37,732 bases of DNA, taken from NCBI GenBank assembly GCA_004298115.1, contig SCRJ01000193.1:1-37732 (forward strand). Reading direction: 5' to 3'. A program made the position numbers and the translations under genes. Source of the stretch: Acidobacteriota bacterium (GTDB taxonomy: Bacteria; Acidobacteriota; Thermoanaerobaculia; Thermoanaerobaculales; Thermoanaerobaculaceae). The notes beneath the pieces were generated by a model. That model did no database searches. It saw nothing but the letters and a program-made list of their open reading frames with translations, and had not been told where the DNA came from. Below are positions 15,070 to 22,989 of the stretch, one piece after another. The stretch's first letter is position 1. Each line of letters starts with the position of its first letter.

Positions 15070-16081
15070 GTGACAGATGAACTCGTCAATCGCGGCGGCA
15101 AGGTCGCTTTCTTCGAAGCGCCTGACGGGCGGGTTCGGCTGGATGTGCGCCTGGAGCGGGAGACCGTCTGGCTCTCGCTCTCCCAGATGGCCGAACTGTT
15201 CGGGCGCGACAAGTCGGTGGTCTCCAGGCACTTGCGGAACGTATTTTCGTCCGGTGAACTGGAGCGAGGAGCAGTTGTTGCAAAAACTGCAACAACTGCC
15301 TCGGACGGCAAGACCTACCAGGTCGAATACTTCAACCTCGACGCCATCCTCTCGGTTGGCTACCGCGTCAACTCAAAGCGCGGAACGCAGTTCCGCATCT
15401 GGGCGACCCAGACGCTGCGCGATCACCTGCTGCGGGGCTTTACGCTCAACGAGCAGAGATTGCGTGAGAGTGGGCTGCGTGAGATCGAGCAAGCGGTCGG
15501 GCTGCTGGCCCGCACGCTCACCGCCCACGCTTTGGTCACCGACGAGGGGCGGGCGGTGCTGGCAACGATCCAGCAGTACACGCGCGCCTGGCGCTGGTTG
15601 GTGGAGTTTGACGAGGAGCGGCTGGCCGCGATCCCCACAAACCCAGTTCTTCCCACAGCCAGCCTGTCTCCGAAGGCAGCCCGCGCGGCCATCCTCGATT
15701 TGCGCGCGTCGCTCGCCGCTCGCAAAGAGGCGAGCACACTCTTCGGCCAGTAACACGGTGAGCAGCTCAACGGGATTCTGGGCGCCATCGAACAGACGTT
15801 CGACAGGGCGCCGCTGTACCCGACAGCGCAGGCTCGGGCGGCTCACCTCCTCTACTTCGTCATCAAGGGCCACCCCTTCGTCGATGGCAACAAGCGCATC
15901 GGCGCTCCTGTTCCTGGACTACCTGCGGCGCAATGGCCTGCAAACACATGCGGACGGCAGCCCCCGTTTCGCCGACAACGCGATGGTCGCACTCGCGCTC
16001 CTCGTGGCCGAGAGCGAGCCGGCGCAAAAGGACTTGATGATTCGCCTGGTCCTCAACTTGCTCGAAGACACCTTGGAGTGA
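15070..16081 (+). pseudogene. RhuM-Fic family protein, inactivated
   Basis: Frame 1 (15070-15753) encodes 227 residues of the RhuM-like N-terminal domain (WLSLSQMAELFGRDKSVVSRHLRNVF). It stops at TAA 15751-15753, exactly where FGQ should continue into HGEQLNGILGAIEQTFD. Past the stop the same frame reads the intact Fic core HPFVDGNKRIG. A 2-base loss near 15903 then shifts the frame so that ALLFLDYLRRNGLQ continues in frame 2 to 16081. The ancestor was therefore a RhuM-Fic fusion; Fic domains usually AMPylate proteins. One C-to-T nonsense change plus one small deletion make it a recent pseudogene. A truncated RhuM protein could still be made. Confidence 0.85.
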
Positions 16082-16728
16082 TCAGAGCCTTGGCGGATTC
16101 TGTCGCCCAAGAGACCGCGTTTGCCGCGCTCGCGCAGCGGCAAGGTGCGATGGCCGGTTGGCGAGCACCCCGCGCATGAAAACTCGGAGATCGGCTCCGA
16201 GTTGTCAGTCCCCCTCGGTTCGGCAGCGCTCATCAGGATGAGGTTGTAGCGAAATCCGCCGACCGGCCGTCGGCAATCATCCGGTCTCGAAGGAGCACCG
16301 GCGGCCCGCCTTCGGCTGTTCCATACGACCGCGCCCTGCGCACACGAAGGGAACGGGAGGGGCCCGGGACGATCCCGACGTGGTGCTACTTGTCAGTCGG
16401 ATTGCCAAATAACCCCACGGTAGTCTCCCTGGGGTGGGGCGTGACGACTGCACAGGAACGACGACTGAACGACAGCGTCTCGTTGTTGTCCGCGTGCACG
16501 CGGCTGCCCGCCGCGATCCAGGCCAGTTCGCAGAGCGGATCCAGCAGCCCGGCCATGCTCATGGTGTCGCCGGCGCAGAAGGCGCAGTTGGTGCGGTTGC
16601 GCGGCACGGGCATCGCGACCTCCGTCTGCCGCGAGGATAGCAACGCCGGACCGGCGGCGCGCTCCACAGGAACGCAGGCGATGGCCGGGCCGGGCCCTGG
16701 TGTGCTCGTGCGGGGCCGGCGCGGCGCG
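16082..16728. other. non-coding region with a DUF2779 3'-end remnant
   Basis: About 650 bases without a supported gene. Beside the hairpin at 16181-16203, positions about 16518-16585 are roughly 80% identical to the 3' end of the DUF2779 gene (19299 onward). On the minus strand this reads CAFCAGDTMSMAGLLDPLCELA against YCAVDTMSMVRLLERLRELA in the intact gene. The stop codon of the ancestor has become TGG. Confidence 0.6.
16181..16203. terminator. perfect 9-bp hairpin downstream of the Fic remnant
   Basis: AACTCGGAG and CTCCGAGTT pair without mismatch around ATCGG. It lies about 100 bases after the Fic stop. There is no T-run, so its function is uncertain. Confidence 0.35.
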
Positions 16729-18009
16729 CTAGACGACGAACATCGCGATGCCCGCCGCGAACATCGCCAGCGTCGTGAAGCCCACGACCACGCGCCCCAG
16801 CCACGAACTCGGCTGGCCGCGCATCAGCTTGCGGTCCGACGCGGCGTGCAGGATGCCGATGAGCAGGAACGGCGCCAGGAGGCCGTTGATCACCGCCGTC
16901 CAGTAGAGCGCCTTTACCGGGCTGATCCCCGCGAAATCGATCGCGACGCCGATCGCGATCGAAACCGCGACGACGGTGTAGAAGGCGCGCGCCCGGTTGA
17001 ACCTCTCGTCGATCCCCTGCCGCCAGTTGAACGTCTCGGCGAACGCGTACGCGGCGGAACCGGCAAGCGTCGGGATCGCGAGCAGTCCGGTCCCCACGAT
17101 GCCGATCGTGTAGAGCAGCATCGCGAAACGGCCCGCCAGCGGAACCAGCGCGGCCGCCACGTCGGCCGAGGTCGCGAGCTGCGTCTGGCCGTGCGCGTGC
17201 AGCGTGCTGGCCGTCGTCACGATGATGAAGAACATCGCGACGTTCGAGAACAGCGTGCCGAGCCCGATGTCGATCTTCCGGTCGCCGATCTCCGTCTTCG
17301 TCGCCCCCTGTCTCGCCCTGAGGGTGAGGTGGCCGGCCGCCTTCTCCTCCTCGACCTCCTGCGACGCCTGCCAGTAGAAGAGGTAGGGGCTGATCGTGGT
17401 CCCGAGGATCGCGACGAGCGTCGCCCACGCCTCGCGGCCGTGCGGCAGGTTGGGCACGACGGTCGCGCGCAACACGGCCCCCCAGTCGGGATGGACGTCG
17501 ATGGCCGCGACCACGTAGACCGCCAGGATGAGCGCCAGCCACTTGAGGGTGTTGGCGATGACCGCATAGCGGAGGCGGATCGTCGCGATCGTGATCCCGA
17601 TGCCGCACGCGAGCACCCAGACGACGGCCGGCACGCCGGTGAGCAGGTGGATCGCGTCCGCCATCCCGCCCAGGTCGGCGCCGACGTTGATGGTGTTGGC
17701 GACGAACAGCGCGCCGGCGGCGGTCGCGAGCAGCCACCGCGGGTACTTGTGGCGCAGCGCCCCGGTCAGCCCCTGGCCGGTGACCAACCCGATCCTCGCG
17801 CACATCTGTTGCACGGCCGCCATCAACGGCCAGAGCACCGGCGCGGTCCACAGGAACTTCGTGCCGAACTGCGCGCCGGTGATGGAGTAGGTCGCGATCC
17901 CCGACGGGTCGTCGTCGGCGGCGCCGGTGATGACGCCCGGCCCCAGCGCCGCCGCGATGCGGCGCAGCGCCGAGCGTTTGAGCGGGGCCTTCGACTTGGT
18001 CTTTGCCAT
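16729..18009 (-). CDS. NRAMP-family divalent metal transporter, non-canonical
   Basis: A 426-residue inner-membrane protein with about 11 hydrophobic segments and the NRAMP layout starting LGPGVITGAADDDPSGI. The two metal-site signatures differ from classical NRAMP: TM1 has DPSG (Asp34) instead of DPGN, and TM6 reads ISPYLFYW where the classical motif has MPH. The metal-binding Asn, Met and His are therefore changed. NRAMP-related magnesium transporters are known to have lost such residues, so Mn/Fe transport should not be assumed. It is transcribed alone, divergent from the toxin-antitoxin pair, with repeats on its upstream side. Confidence 0.88.
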   Translation of the reverse strand: MAKTKSKAPLKRSALRRIAAALGPGVITGAADDDPSGIATYSITGAQFGTKFLWTAPVLWPLMAAVQQMCARIGLVTGQGLTGALRHKYPRWLLATAAGALFVANTINVGADLGGMADAIHLLTGVPAVVWVLACGIGITIATIRLRYAVIANTLKWLALILAVYVVAAIDVHPDWGAVLRATVVPNLPHGREAWATLVAILGTTISPYLFYWQASQEVEEEKAAGHLTLRARQGATKTEIGDRKIDIGLGTLFSNVAMFFIIVTTASTLHAHGQTQLATSADVAAALVPLAGRFAMLLYTIGIVGTGLLAIPTLAGSAAYAFAETFNWRQGIDERFNRARAFYTVVAVSIAIGVAIDFAGISPVKALYWTAVINGLLAPFLLIGILHAASDRKLMRGQPSSWLGRVVVGFTTLAMFAAGIAMFVV

Positions 18010-18116
18010 GCGGGTATCGTGCTGCCGCCATCATAGATGACCCGGCTCGAGCGCTTCCGGCCGGCGCGAGCACCAAAGCGGGGTGAGCAGGACCCAGGGG
18101 CAAACGGTTGGGGACG

Positions 18117-18224
18117 GGATTGCTTCGTCCGCCTCACTACGCTCGGCGTCTTCGCAATGACCGTGGGTCCCCAGTGTCATTGCGAGCCACGCCGCAGGCG
18201 GGGCGAAGCAATCTCGGGGTCACC
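18117..18224. repeat. two CATTGCGAG palindromic modules
   Basis: Two inverted modules: GATTGCTTCG...CGCAATGACC (about 18117-18163) and GTCATTGCGAG...GAAGCAATCTC (about 18174-18224). Each carries its own short variable inner region. They belong to the same repeat family as those inside the DUF2779 gene and at 33892-34168. Confidence 0.8.
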
Positions 18225-18259
18225 GACGGACGCCGGGACTCCTCGTCACCGGCCGTGGT

Positions 18260-18416
18260 CTACGCCAGCTCTCGCAGCCGCTCCAGCAGCTCGACCATGC
18301 TCATGGTGTCGACGGCGCAGTAGCGGAGGAGGGCGTCGCGAAGGTGCTGCTTGTCGGCGGCGGTCATGGTGTCGCCGTGGAACAGCAGGCGCTCGAGCTC
18401 GACGGCGGTGGTGGCG
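18260..18416 (-). pseudogene. detached copy of the DUF2779 3' end
   Basis: About 157 bases roughly 88% identical to 19299-19455, including the TAG stop. On the minus strand it encodes the same C-terminal segment, LLFHG through RYCAVDTMSM to RELA, which carries the third exonuclease motif. Similarity stops abruptly at GTGGCG. No upstream part of the gene is attached, so this is a duplicated fragment. Confidence 0.78.
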
Positions 18417-18499
18417 AGTCGCCTGCCGAGGCGATCGCCACGAAAGATGATCGTTCAGCCGCACTTGACAATTCATCAACTATAGCGCGAGAATCAATT

Positions 18500-18814
18500 G
18501 TGGCCGGCAAGGGAGGCGATCCCACGACGCGGCTCGGTGTGCTGGAGGCCAGAAAGTTGTTGACCTGGATCCTTCCGCACGGCTCGGTCGTCTTTTCCGG
18601 GCACGCGCGACGGGAGATGGACGATGACGACCTCAACGAGCCTGACGTGGTCAACATCCTGCGGGCCGGCATGATCGCCGACGCACCCGACTTCGAACGC
18701 GGCACCTGGCGCTATCGGGTGGAGACGGATCGGATGTGCGCCGTTGTCAGCTTCAACGGCCGCTCGGAGGTCGTGGTGGTGACGGTTTGGCGGAAGAAGG
18801 GGCGTGGCCGATGA
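18500..18814 (+). CDS. DUF4258 (MqsR-like) toxin
   Basis: About 104 residues. The core VLEARKLLTWILPHGSVVFSGHARREM, then DVVNILRAGMI, then TWRYRVETDRMCAVVSF and VVVVTVWRK, fits the DUF4258 toxins that pair with MqsA-type antitoxins. These belong to the RelE/MqsR-like RNase fold. The ATGA overlap with the next gene shows coupling. The start is uncertain: GTG 18500 is chosen, but GTG 18539 (VLEARK) also fits the family length, and neither has a good ribosome site. TTGACA (18465) and TATAGC (18481) lie upstream but only 10 bases apart, so the promoter is unclear. Confidence 0.8.
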   Translation: MAGKGGDPTTRLGVLEARKLLTWILPHGSVVFSGHARREMDDDDLNEPDVVNILRAGMIADAPDFERGTWRYRVETDRMCAVVSFNGRSEVVVVTVWRKKGRGR

Positions 18815-19302
18815 GCAAGAAGCGGTGTTCGATCTGCGGCAAGGGGGCGTTGGAGATCAGACGCGAGCCTCGCCGCTACGGGTGCGGGATCGACGTGATC
18901 CTCGTGGACATCGAGGTCCGCCACTGCCCGGCGTGTGGCGAGGAGTTCGAGGTCATCCCCAACATCGAGCGGCTGCATCAGGCCATCGCCCGGGACCTCG
19001 CCAAGTCCGACGCGCGCCTGCGCGCCGGCGAGATTCGCTTCCTGCGCACGTACCTCGGGTACTCGAGCGTTGACTTTGCCCGGCTCATGGGCGTGAGTCC
19101 GGAGACGGTGTCGCGGTGGGAGAGCAAGGGGGCGCCGAAGCGGATGGCGCTGTCGGCCGAGCGGCTGCTGCGCCTGATGGTGCTCCAGAACGAGCCGATC
19201 CGTTCCTACGGGCTCGAGGGTGCGGGGGCCAGCGAAGGACCGCCGGCGCAGCCGCTGCGTCTCCGGGTCACGCCCACCGGCTGGGAATCCGCCGCGGCCT
19301 AA
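18811..19302 (+). CDS. MqsA-family antitoxin
   Basis: A 163-residue antitoxin and regulator. The N-terminal zinc domain has CxxC pairs (Cys6/Cys9 in CSICG, Cys39/Cys42 in CPACG). The C-terminal half is an XRE-type helix-turn-helix (FLRTYLGYSSVDFARLMGVSPETVSRWESKG). It should neutralise the upstream DUF4258 toxin and repress the operon. AAGGGG precedes the ATG. The stop codon overlaps that of the convergent DUF2779 gene by 4 bases (19299-19302), leaving no room for a terminator between them. Confidence 0.9.
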   Translation: MSKKRCSICGKGALEIRREPRRYGCGIDVILVDIEVRHCPACGEEFEVIPNIERLHQAIARDLAKSDARLRAGEIRFLRTYLGYSSVDFARLMGVSPETVSRWESKGAPKRMALSAERLLRLMVLQNEPIRSYGLEGAGASEGPPAQPLRLRVTPTGWESAAA

Positions 19303-21116
19303 GCCAACTCGCGCAGTCGCTCCAGCAGCCTGACCATACTCATGGTGTCGACGGCGCAGTAGCGGAGCAAGGCGTCGCGCAGGTGCGCTCGCTCGGCGGC
19401 GGTCATGGTCTCGCCGTGGAACAGCAGGCGCACGAGCTCGACGGCCGCGGTGGCGCCTTCGGCAACTTCGAGATCGGCGTAGGGGGAGCGGGAAGGGGAT
19501 TGATTCGTCCCGGGTGAGGGCGGGTTCGGAGGGGTTGGCGGTGACCACGAGATTGCTTCGTCGTCCCGCCCGTCGGCGGGACTCCTCGCAATGACCGGTT
19601 GTGCGGAGGAAGGAGGCGTCGCAGCGATCGTTCCCTCCTCTGTCATTGCGAGTCCCGCCGCAGGCGGGACGAAGCAATCTCGAGGTCCTGGGAGGGACGG
19701 TGGGCACCCAGTTGGGGACGGGATTGCTTCGTCGTCCCGCCCGTCGGCGGGACTCCTCGCAATGACAGTGGGGTCGGACGGGATTGCGTCGTCGCTTCGC
19801 TCCTCGCAGTGACCGGAAGGGGTGGGACGACCCGCAATGACAGCGGGGACGAGGGCGGGGAGGACGGACTTGAGGCTGAAGCTGCCGTGGAAGTCGGGGT
19901 GGTAGACGTGCGCGCGGACGATCGGCAGCGGGTCGGCAAGCCGCCCGGCGATGGCGAGCAGGTCGTCGGCAAGCTCGGGCACGGCGTCGGCGAGGCGCTC
20001 GATGCAGCCGCGCTCGAAGCCGGCGTTGTAGGCGACGACCGTGCGGGCGCCGGCGCACGCCGCGACGAGCGCGCGCGCCAGCTCCGGGCGCGGGTCGCCG
20101 GGGCCGTCCGCGAGCCACTCGTGGTGCACGAGCGTCTCGCCGGCGGCCTCGACGTCGAAGCTGAACTGCACCGGCACCTGCTCGTACGGGTGGCAGCCCT
20201 CCCACACCGGGATCGCCGGGGCGACGGTCTCGAAGTCGAGGAACGCGAGAGGCGAATCGAAGACGCGCAGCGCCCGGTCGAGGCCAGGCTCGACGACGAT
20301 GCGTCCGGTCAGCACAGCCTCGCGCTGGCGCGCCTGGACGGCGTTGAGGCCGTCGGCGGGCAGCTCGGCGATCGTCTCGAACCCGGCGGCGATCAGCGCC
20401 GCGCCGCCGTGCGGCGCGCGGTAGAGCGTGCTGACGTGGTGCTCGGGCACGCCGGCCCAGCAGCGGCTCATGAACGGGCACTCGTACGGCTTGGTGCAGT
20501 GCTCGCCGATCGGCACGTCGGGGAGGCCGCCCGCGAGCATGCGCAGCTGGCCGGCGATCAGCTCCGGCAGCTCGGGCTGCCACGCCTCGGCCGCGCCGGT
20601 GACGTCCTCGCGGACGAAGAGGTCCTCGAGGTCGGGGAACGTGCACTCGCGGTTGAGGTGCATCAGCTCGGCGCCCTCGACGTCGAGGCCGGCGGCGCGC
20701 AGGACGTGGAGCTGGACCGCGACGTCCGGGATGTGCTCGTCCTTGATCCTGGTGGAGGACTTCACCTCGATCAGGCGGAAGCGGTCGCCGTCGCGCTCGA
20801 GGATGTCCACCGCGGCATAGACGCCGCCCGAGTCGAACGACGCCTCGTAGACCGCCGGGACGCGCTGCTCGAGCAGGCGCTTCGTCGTCGCGAGCCGGCG
20901 GGCGAAGGCGTTGTGCGGCGCATCCACCAGCGCCCCGCCGGGCACGTACGTGCGCGCCACCTCGCCAACGCGCGTGCCCTGGTCGAACACCGCCTGCTGC
21001 GCCGGGGTCGGGACCAGCTCCGGCGCGTCCGGCTCGTGCACCTTCCACCACAGCTGCTTGTGGCACTGGAGCCCGGCCGTGAACCGGGTCTTCGACAGGC
21101 GGTATCGGCTGGCCAT
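19299..21116 (-). CDS. DUF2779 protein: Cas4-like nuclease fused to DEDD exonuclease, with repeat insertion
   Basis: A 605-residue protein. Residues 1-220 resemble a Cas4-type PD-(D/E)XK nuclease: Asp104, then Glu117 and Lys119 in LIEVKSS, with Cys18, Cys207, Cys213 and Cys219 positioned for an iron-sulfur cluster. Residues about 290-605 are an RNase H-fold exonuclease (DUF2779): LDFET (Asp294, Glu296), VAYNAGFERG and YCAVD (Asp590). Between motifs two and three, residues about 426-543 are low-complexity and contain VIARSPADGRDDEAI twice; this is the translated CATTGCGAG repeat. The insertion keeps the frame and adds about 118 residues. The protein presumably degrades nucleic acid; its biological role is unknown. 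Confidence 0.85.
   Translation of the reverse strand: MASRYRLSKTRFTAGLQCHKQLWWKVHEPDAPELVPTPAQQAVFDQGTRVGEVARTYVPGGALVDAPHNAFARRLATTKRLLEQRVPAVYEASFDSGGVYAAVDILERDGDRFRLIEVKSSTRIKDEHIPDVAVQLHVLRAAGLDVEGAELMHLNRECTFPDLEDLFVREDVTGAAEAWQPELPELIAGQLRMLAGGLPDVPIGEHCTKPYECPFMSRCWAGVPEHHVSTLYRAPHGGAALIAAGFETIAELPADGLNAVQARQREAVLTGRIVVEPGLDRALRVFDSPLAFLDFETVAPAIPVWEGCHPYEQVPVQFSFDVEAAGETLVHHEWLADGPGDPRPELARALVAACAGARTVVAYNAGFERGCIERLADAVPELADDLLAIAGRLADPLPIVRAHVYHPDFHGSFSLKSVLPALVPAVIAGRPTPSGHCEERSDDAIPSDPTVIARSPADGRDDEAIPSPTGCPPSLPGPRDCFVPPAAGLAMTEEGTIAATPPSSAQPVIARSPADGRDDEAISWSPPTPPNPPSPGTNQSPSRSPYADLEVAEGATAAVELVRLLFHGETMTAAERAHLRDALLRYCAVDTMSMVRLLERLRELA
19547..19814. repeat. four CATTGCGAG palindromic modules inside the DUF2779 gene
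   Basis: Modules lie at about 19547-19595, 19641-19687, 19720-19767 and 19780-19814, in alternating orientation. Each pairs a GTCATTGCGAG end with a GAAGCAATC end around a short hairpin such as TCCCGCC...GGCGGGA. They fall within the coding frame and create no stop codon. Confidence 0.85.
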
Positions 21117-21190
21117 CGGACGCGGCCTCCGGGCCGGACGCGACCGGGTGGAGGCGGCGGCAGTCTAGTCCACCCGACGAGCGCGGCCGG

Positions 21191-22222
21191 TTACCGCCCG
21201 AACACCAGCACGACGAACGAGCCGGGGACGATGCTCGGCCACGGGTGCGGCCGCTCCGGGGTCGGCGGCGGCGGCGGGCCGAACGTCGCCGTGGCGAGGT
21301 AGACCGTGCCGGTCGCCGGGTCGAGCGCCATCGTGCGGGCGCCGCGCTGCGTCGTGACGGTTTCCGCCACGGCGAACTGGTCGGGAGAGCTCTCTCGCGC
21401 GACCGTGAGCGAGCCGTCGCCGCACGACGCGAAGGCCAGGCCGGTGGCGGGGTCGAAGGCGTTGGCGTCGACGCCGGCGCCGATCGGCAGCGTGGCGATC
21501 ACCTTGCCGGTGTCGGTGTTCAGCACGGCCATGAGCTTGTTGTGGCAGCCGATGAACAGCCGGTGGTGGGCGGCGTCGATCGCCATCCCGCTCGGCCCCT
21601 CGCCCGGGGCGAGCGGCCAGCGCGCGAGCACGACGAGCTTCGCCGTGTCGAGCTCGACGACCTCGCTGGTGTCCTCGATATTGACGAAGAGGTGCCCGCG
21701 CCCGTCGGCGGCCGCGAACTCCGGCTTGCCGCCGAGCGCCACGCGGCCGGCCACGGCGCCGGTGGCCGCCTCGATCGCGGTGGTGTCATGGCCGTGCCCG
21801 TTCATGGTGAACACGCGCTTCGACGCCGGGTCGTAGACGATCGCGTCGGGACCCTCGCCGACCGCGACCCGTTTGATCGCCTTGAAGGTGCGCGTGTCGA
21901 ACATCGTCGCGTTGCCGGAACGGCCGTCGCTGGTGTAGCCGATCTCGGTGCCGGGGACGAGCACGACGCCGTGCACGCCGGGCGTGTCGGCGATCTCGCC
22001 GACCGGCGCGCCGGTGGCGGCGTCGATCACGACCACGTGGGTGGACCGCGAAAGGTAGAGACGGTGCGCCGCGGCGTCGAGCGTCAGGTAGTCCCAGCCG
22101 CCGTCGCCGCCGACCGCGAACGTCTTGAGCAGATGGTATCCGGGCGCCGCCGGGGCCGCGGCCCCCGCGACACCGCCGAGAAGAACCATCACCGCCGCCG
22201 CGCACAGCGCACGCAACCTCAT
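21191..22222 (-). CDS. secreted YncE-like beta-propeller protein
   Basis: A 343-residue protein. The N-terminus MRLRALCAAAVMVLLGGVAG is a signal peptide ending near AAAPAAP, so it is exported. The rest consists of repeated 40-45 residue blades (YLTLDAAAHRLYLSRSTHVVVIDAATG; VYDPASKRVFTMNG; MAIDAAHHRLFIGC), typical of YncE/YVTN seven-bladed propellers, which usually act as binding platforms. GGAGG upstream fixes ATG 22222 over the longer frame that starts at 22327. It is a single gene, divergent from the PilZ gene, and the operator region between them carries a sigma-54 promoter facing the other way. Confidence 0.87.
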   Translation of the reverse strand: MRLRALCAAAVMVLLGGVAGAAAPAAPGYHLLKTFAVGGDGGWDYLTLDAAAHRLYLSRSTHVVVIDAATGAPVGEIADTPGVHGVVLVPGTEIGYTSDGRSGNATMFDTRTFKAIKRVAVGEGPDAIVYDPASKRVFTMNGHGHDTTAIEAATGAVAGRVALGGKPEFAAADGRGHLFVNIEDTSEVVELDTAKLVVLARWPLAPGEGPSGMAIDAAHHRLFIGCHNKLMAVLNTDTGKVIATLPIGAGVDANAFDPATGLAFASCGDGSLTVARESSPDQFAVAETVTTQRGARTMALDPATGTVYLATATFGPPPPPTPERPHPWPSIVPGSFVVLVFGR

Positions 22223-22412
22223 GACCGCCTCCCCCCCCGCCGCTGCGGGCACGTCTGAGTCGCATGATACGGCCGGCGGCTGGGCGCGGCAACGCCGGGG
22301 GGGCCGATGTGTTTCCAAATGGCGCACTTTCTCGGAATTGGCTGGCGGACGTTGGAGCGACGCAGTCGCACGCGCGAGCTAAGCAACTGATCCAATAGAG
22401 TATCCACAAACG

Positions 22413-22428
22413 TGGTACGGGGATTGCC
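22413..22428 (+). promoter_or_regulatory. sigma-54 (RpoN) promoter
   Basis: TGGTACGGGGATTGCC matches the -24/-12 consensus TGGCACG-N4-TTGC, with GG and GC 12 bases apart. The predicted start lies near 22438, directly before the AGGAGG ribosome site of the PilZ gene. An enhancer-binding protein would be needed; no gene for one is in the window. Confidence 0.7.
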
Positions 22429-22449
22429 TTCTCATGACCAGGAGGCCAC

Positions 22450-22836
22450 GTGTCACCACGAGGAGATGTGCGGACGCCAACCCGAGGGCCCGTCCGGTAT
22501 GAGCGGCGAGCCGTGCCGCGGGTCGAGCCGCGACTGCCACTGGACGCGAAGGTGATGACGATCCAGTCGGCGCGCGTCCTCAACATTTCCTCGCGCGGAG
22601 CGCAGATCGAAGTGGCCAGGGCGCTGCCGCCGGCGGGGATGTGCGACCTGCGCATCCAGTTCGAGGAAGGGGAGTTCGCCGCCCACGCCACGGTCCTGCG
22701 CTGCACCGCGGTGGAGCTCGGGACCAACGATACCGAAGGCTCCGGCGTGCTGTACCGCGCCGGCCTCCAGTTCGGCGACCTCGACCCCGAGTCGCTGGCG
22801 TGGCTGTCGGCGAACGTGCTCTACGCCGACGCGTGA
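22450..22836 (+). CDS. PilZ domain protein
   Basis: A 128-residue single-domain PilZ protein, a receptor for cyclic di-GMP. The binding signature is present: RRAVPR near residue 20 (R-x3-R) and NISSRGAQIE near residue 47 (D/N-x-S-x2-G). Start GTG 22450 follows AGGAGG by 4 bases. The sigma-54-type promoter just upstream suggests expression tied to motility, surface or nitrogen regulation through an unseen activator. There is no output domain, so it probably acts by protein-protein contact. Confidence 0.9.
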   Translation: MSPRGDVRTPTRGPVRYERRAVPRVEPRLPLDAKVMTIQSARVLNISSRGAQIEVARALPPAGMCDLRIQFEEGEFAAHATVLRCTAVELGTNDTEGSGVLYRAGLQFGDLDPESLAWLSANVLYADA

Positions 22837-22865
22837 TCGGCCGCGCCGGCCCGCCAGACCGGGCG

Positions 22866-22945
22866 GGCGGCCACGGGGGCGGTCCCTACATGAGGTCCGG
22901 CCCACCACCGCAGTGCCGGGGCGGCGCTTGTCCCCGCCCGTGACG
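22866..22945. repeat. GC-rich palindromic repeat remnant
   Basis: Contains GGGGGCGGTCCCTACATGA and later GGGGCGGCGCTTGTCCCCG. Related wording (TGTAGGGGCGGG and GGCCGCCCCCACATGA) occurs at 28682-28771. It lies between the convergent PilZ and MFS genes. Confidence 0.45.
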
Positions 22946-22989
22946 GCAGCGCCCGTGTCGCCCGCCCCCCGCGCCGCCCGAGGACGACC

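Noticed and set aside
16386-16667. 93-residue minus-strand frame containing CAFCAGDTMSMAGLLDPLCELA
   Set aside because: Not treated as a gene because only the part aligning with the DUF2779 C-terminus is meaningful; it lacks the rest of the domain and the stop.
16390-18036. 548-residue plus-strand frame rich in Arg, Asp and His
   Set aside because: It is the antisense shadow of the NRAMP-type gene; composition is repetitive and no family is recognisable.
18465-18486. TTGACA and TATAGC as a promoter for the toxin gene
   Set aside because: The spacing is only 10 bases, too short for a sigma-70 promoter, so it is mentioned but not annotated.
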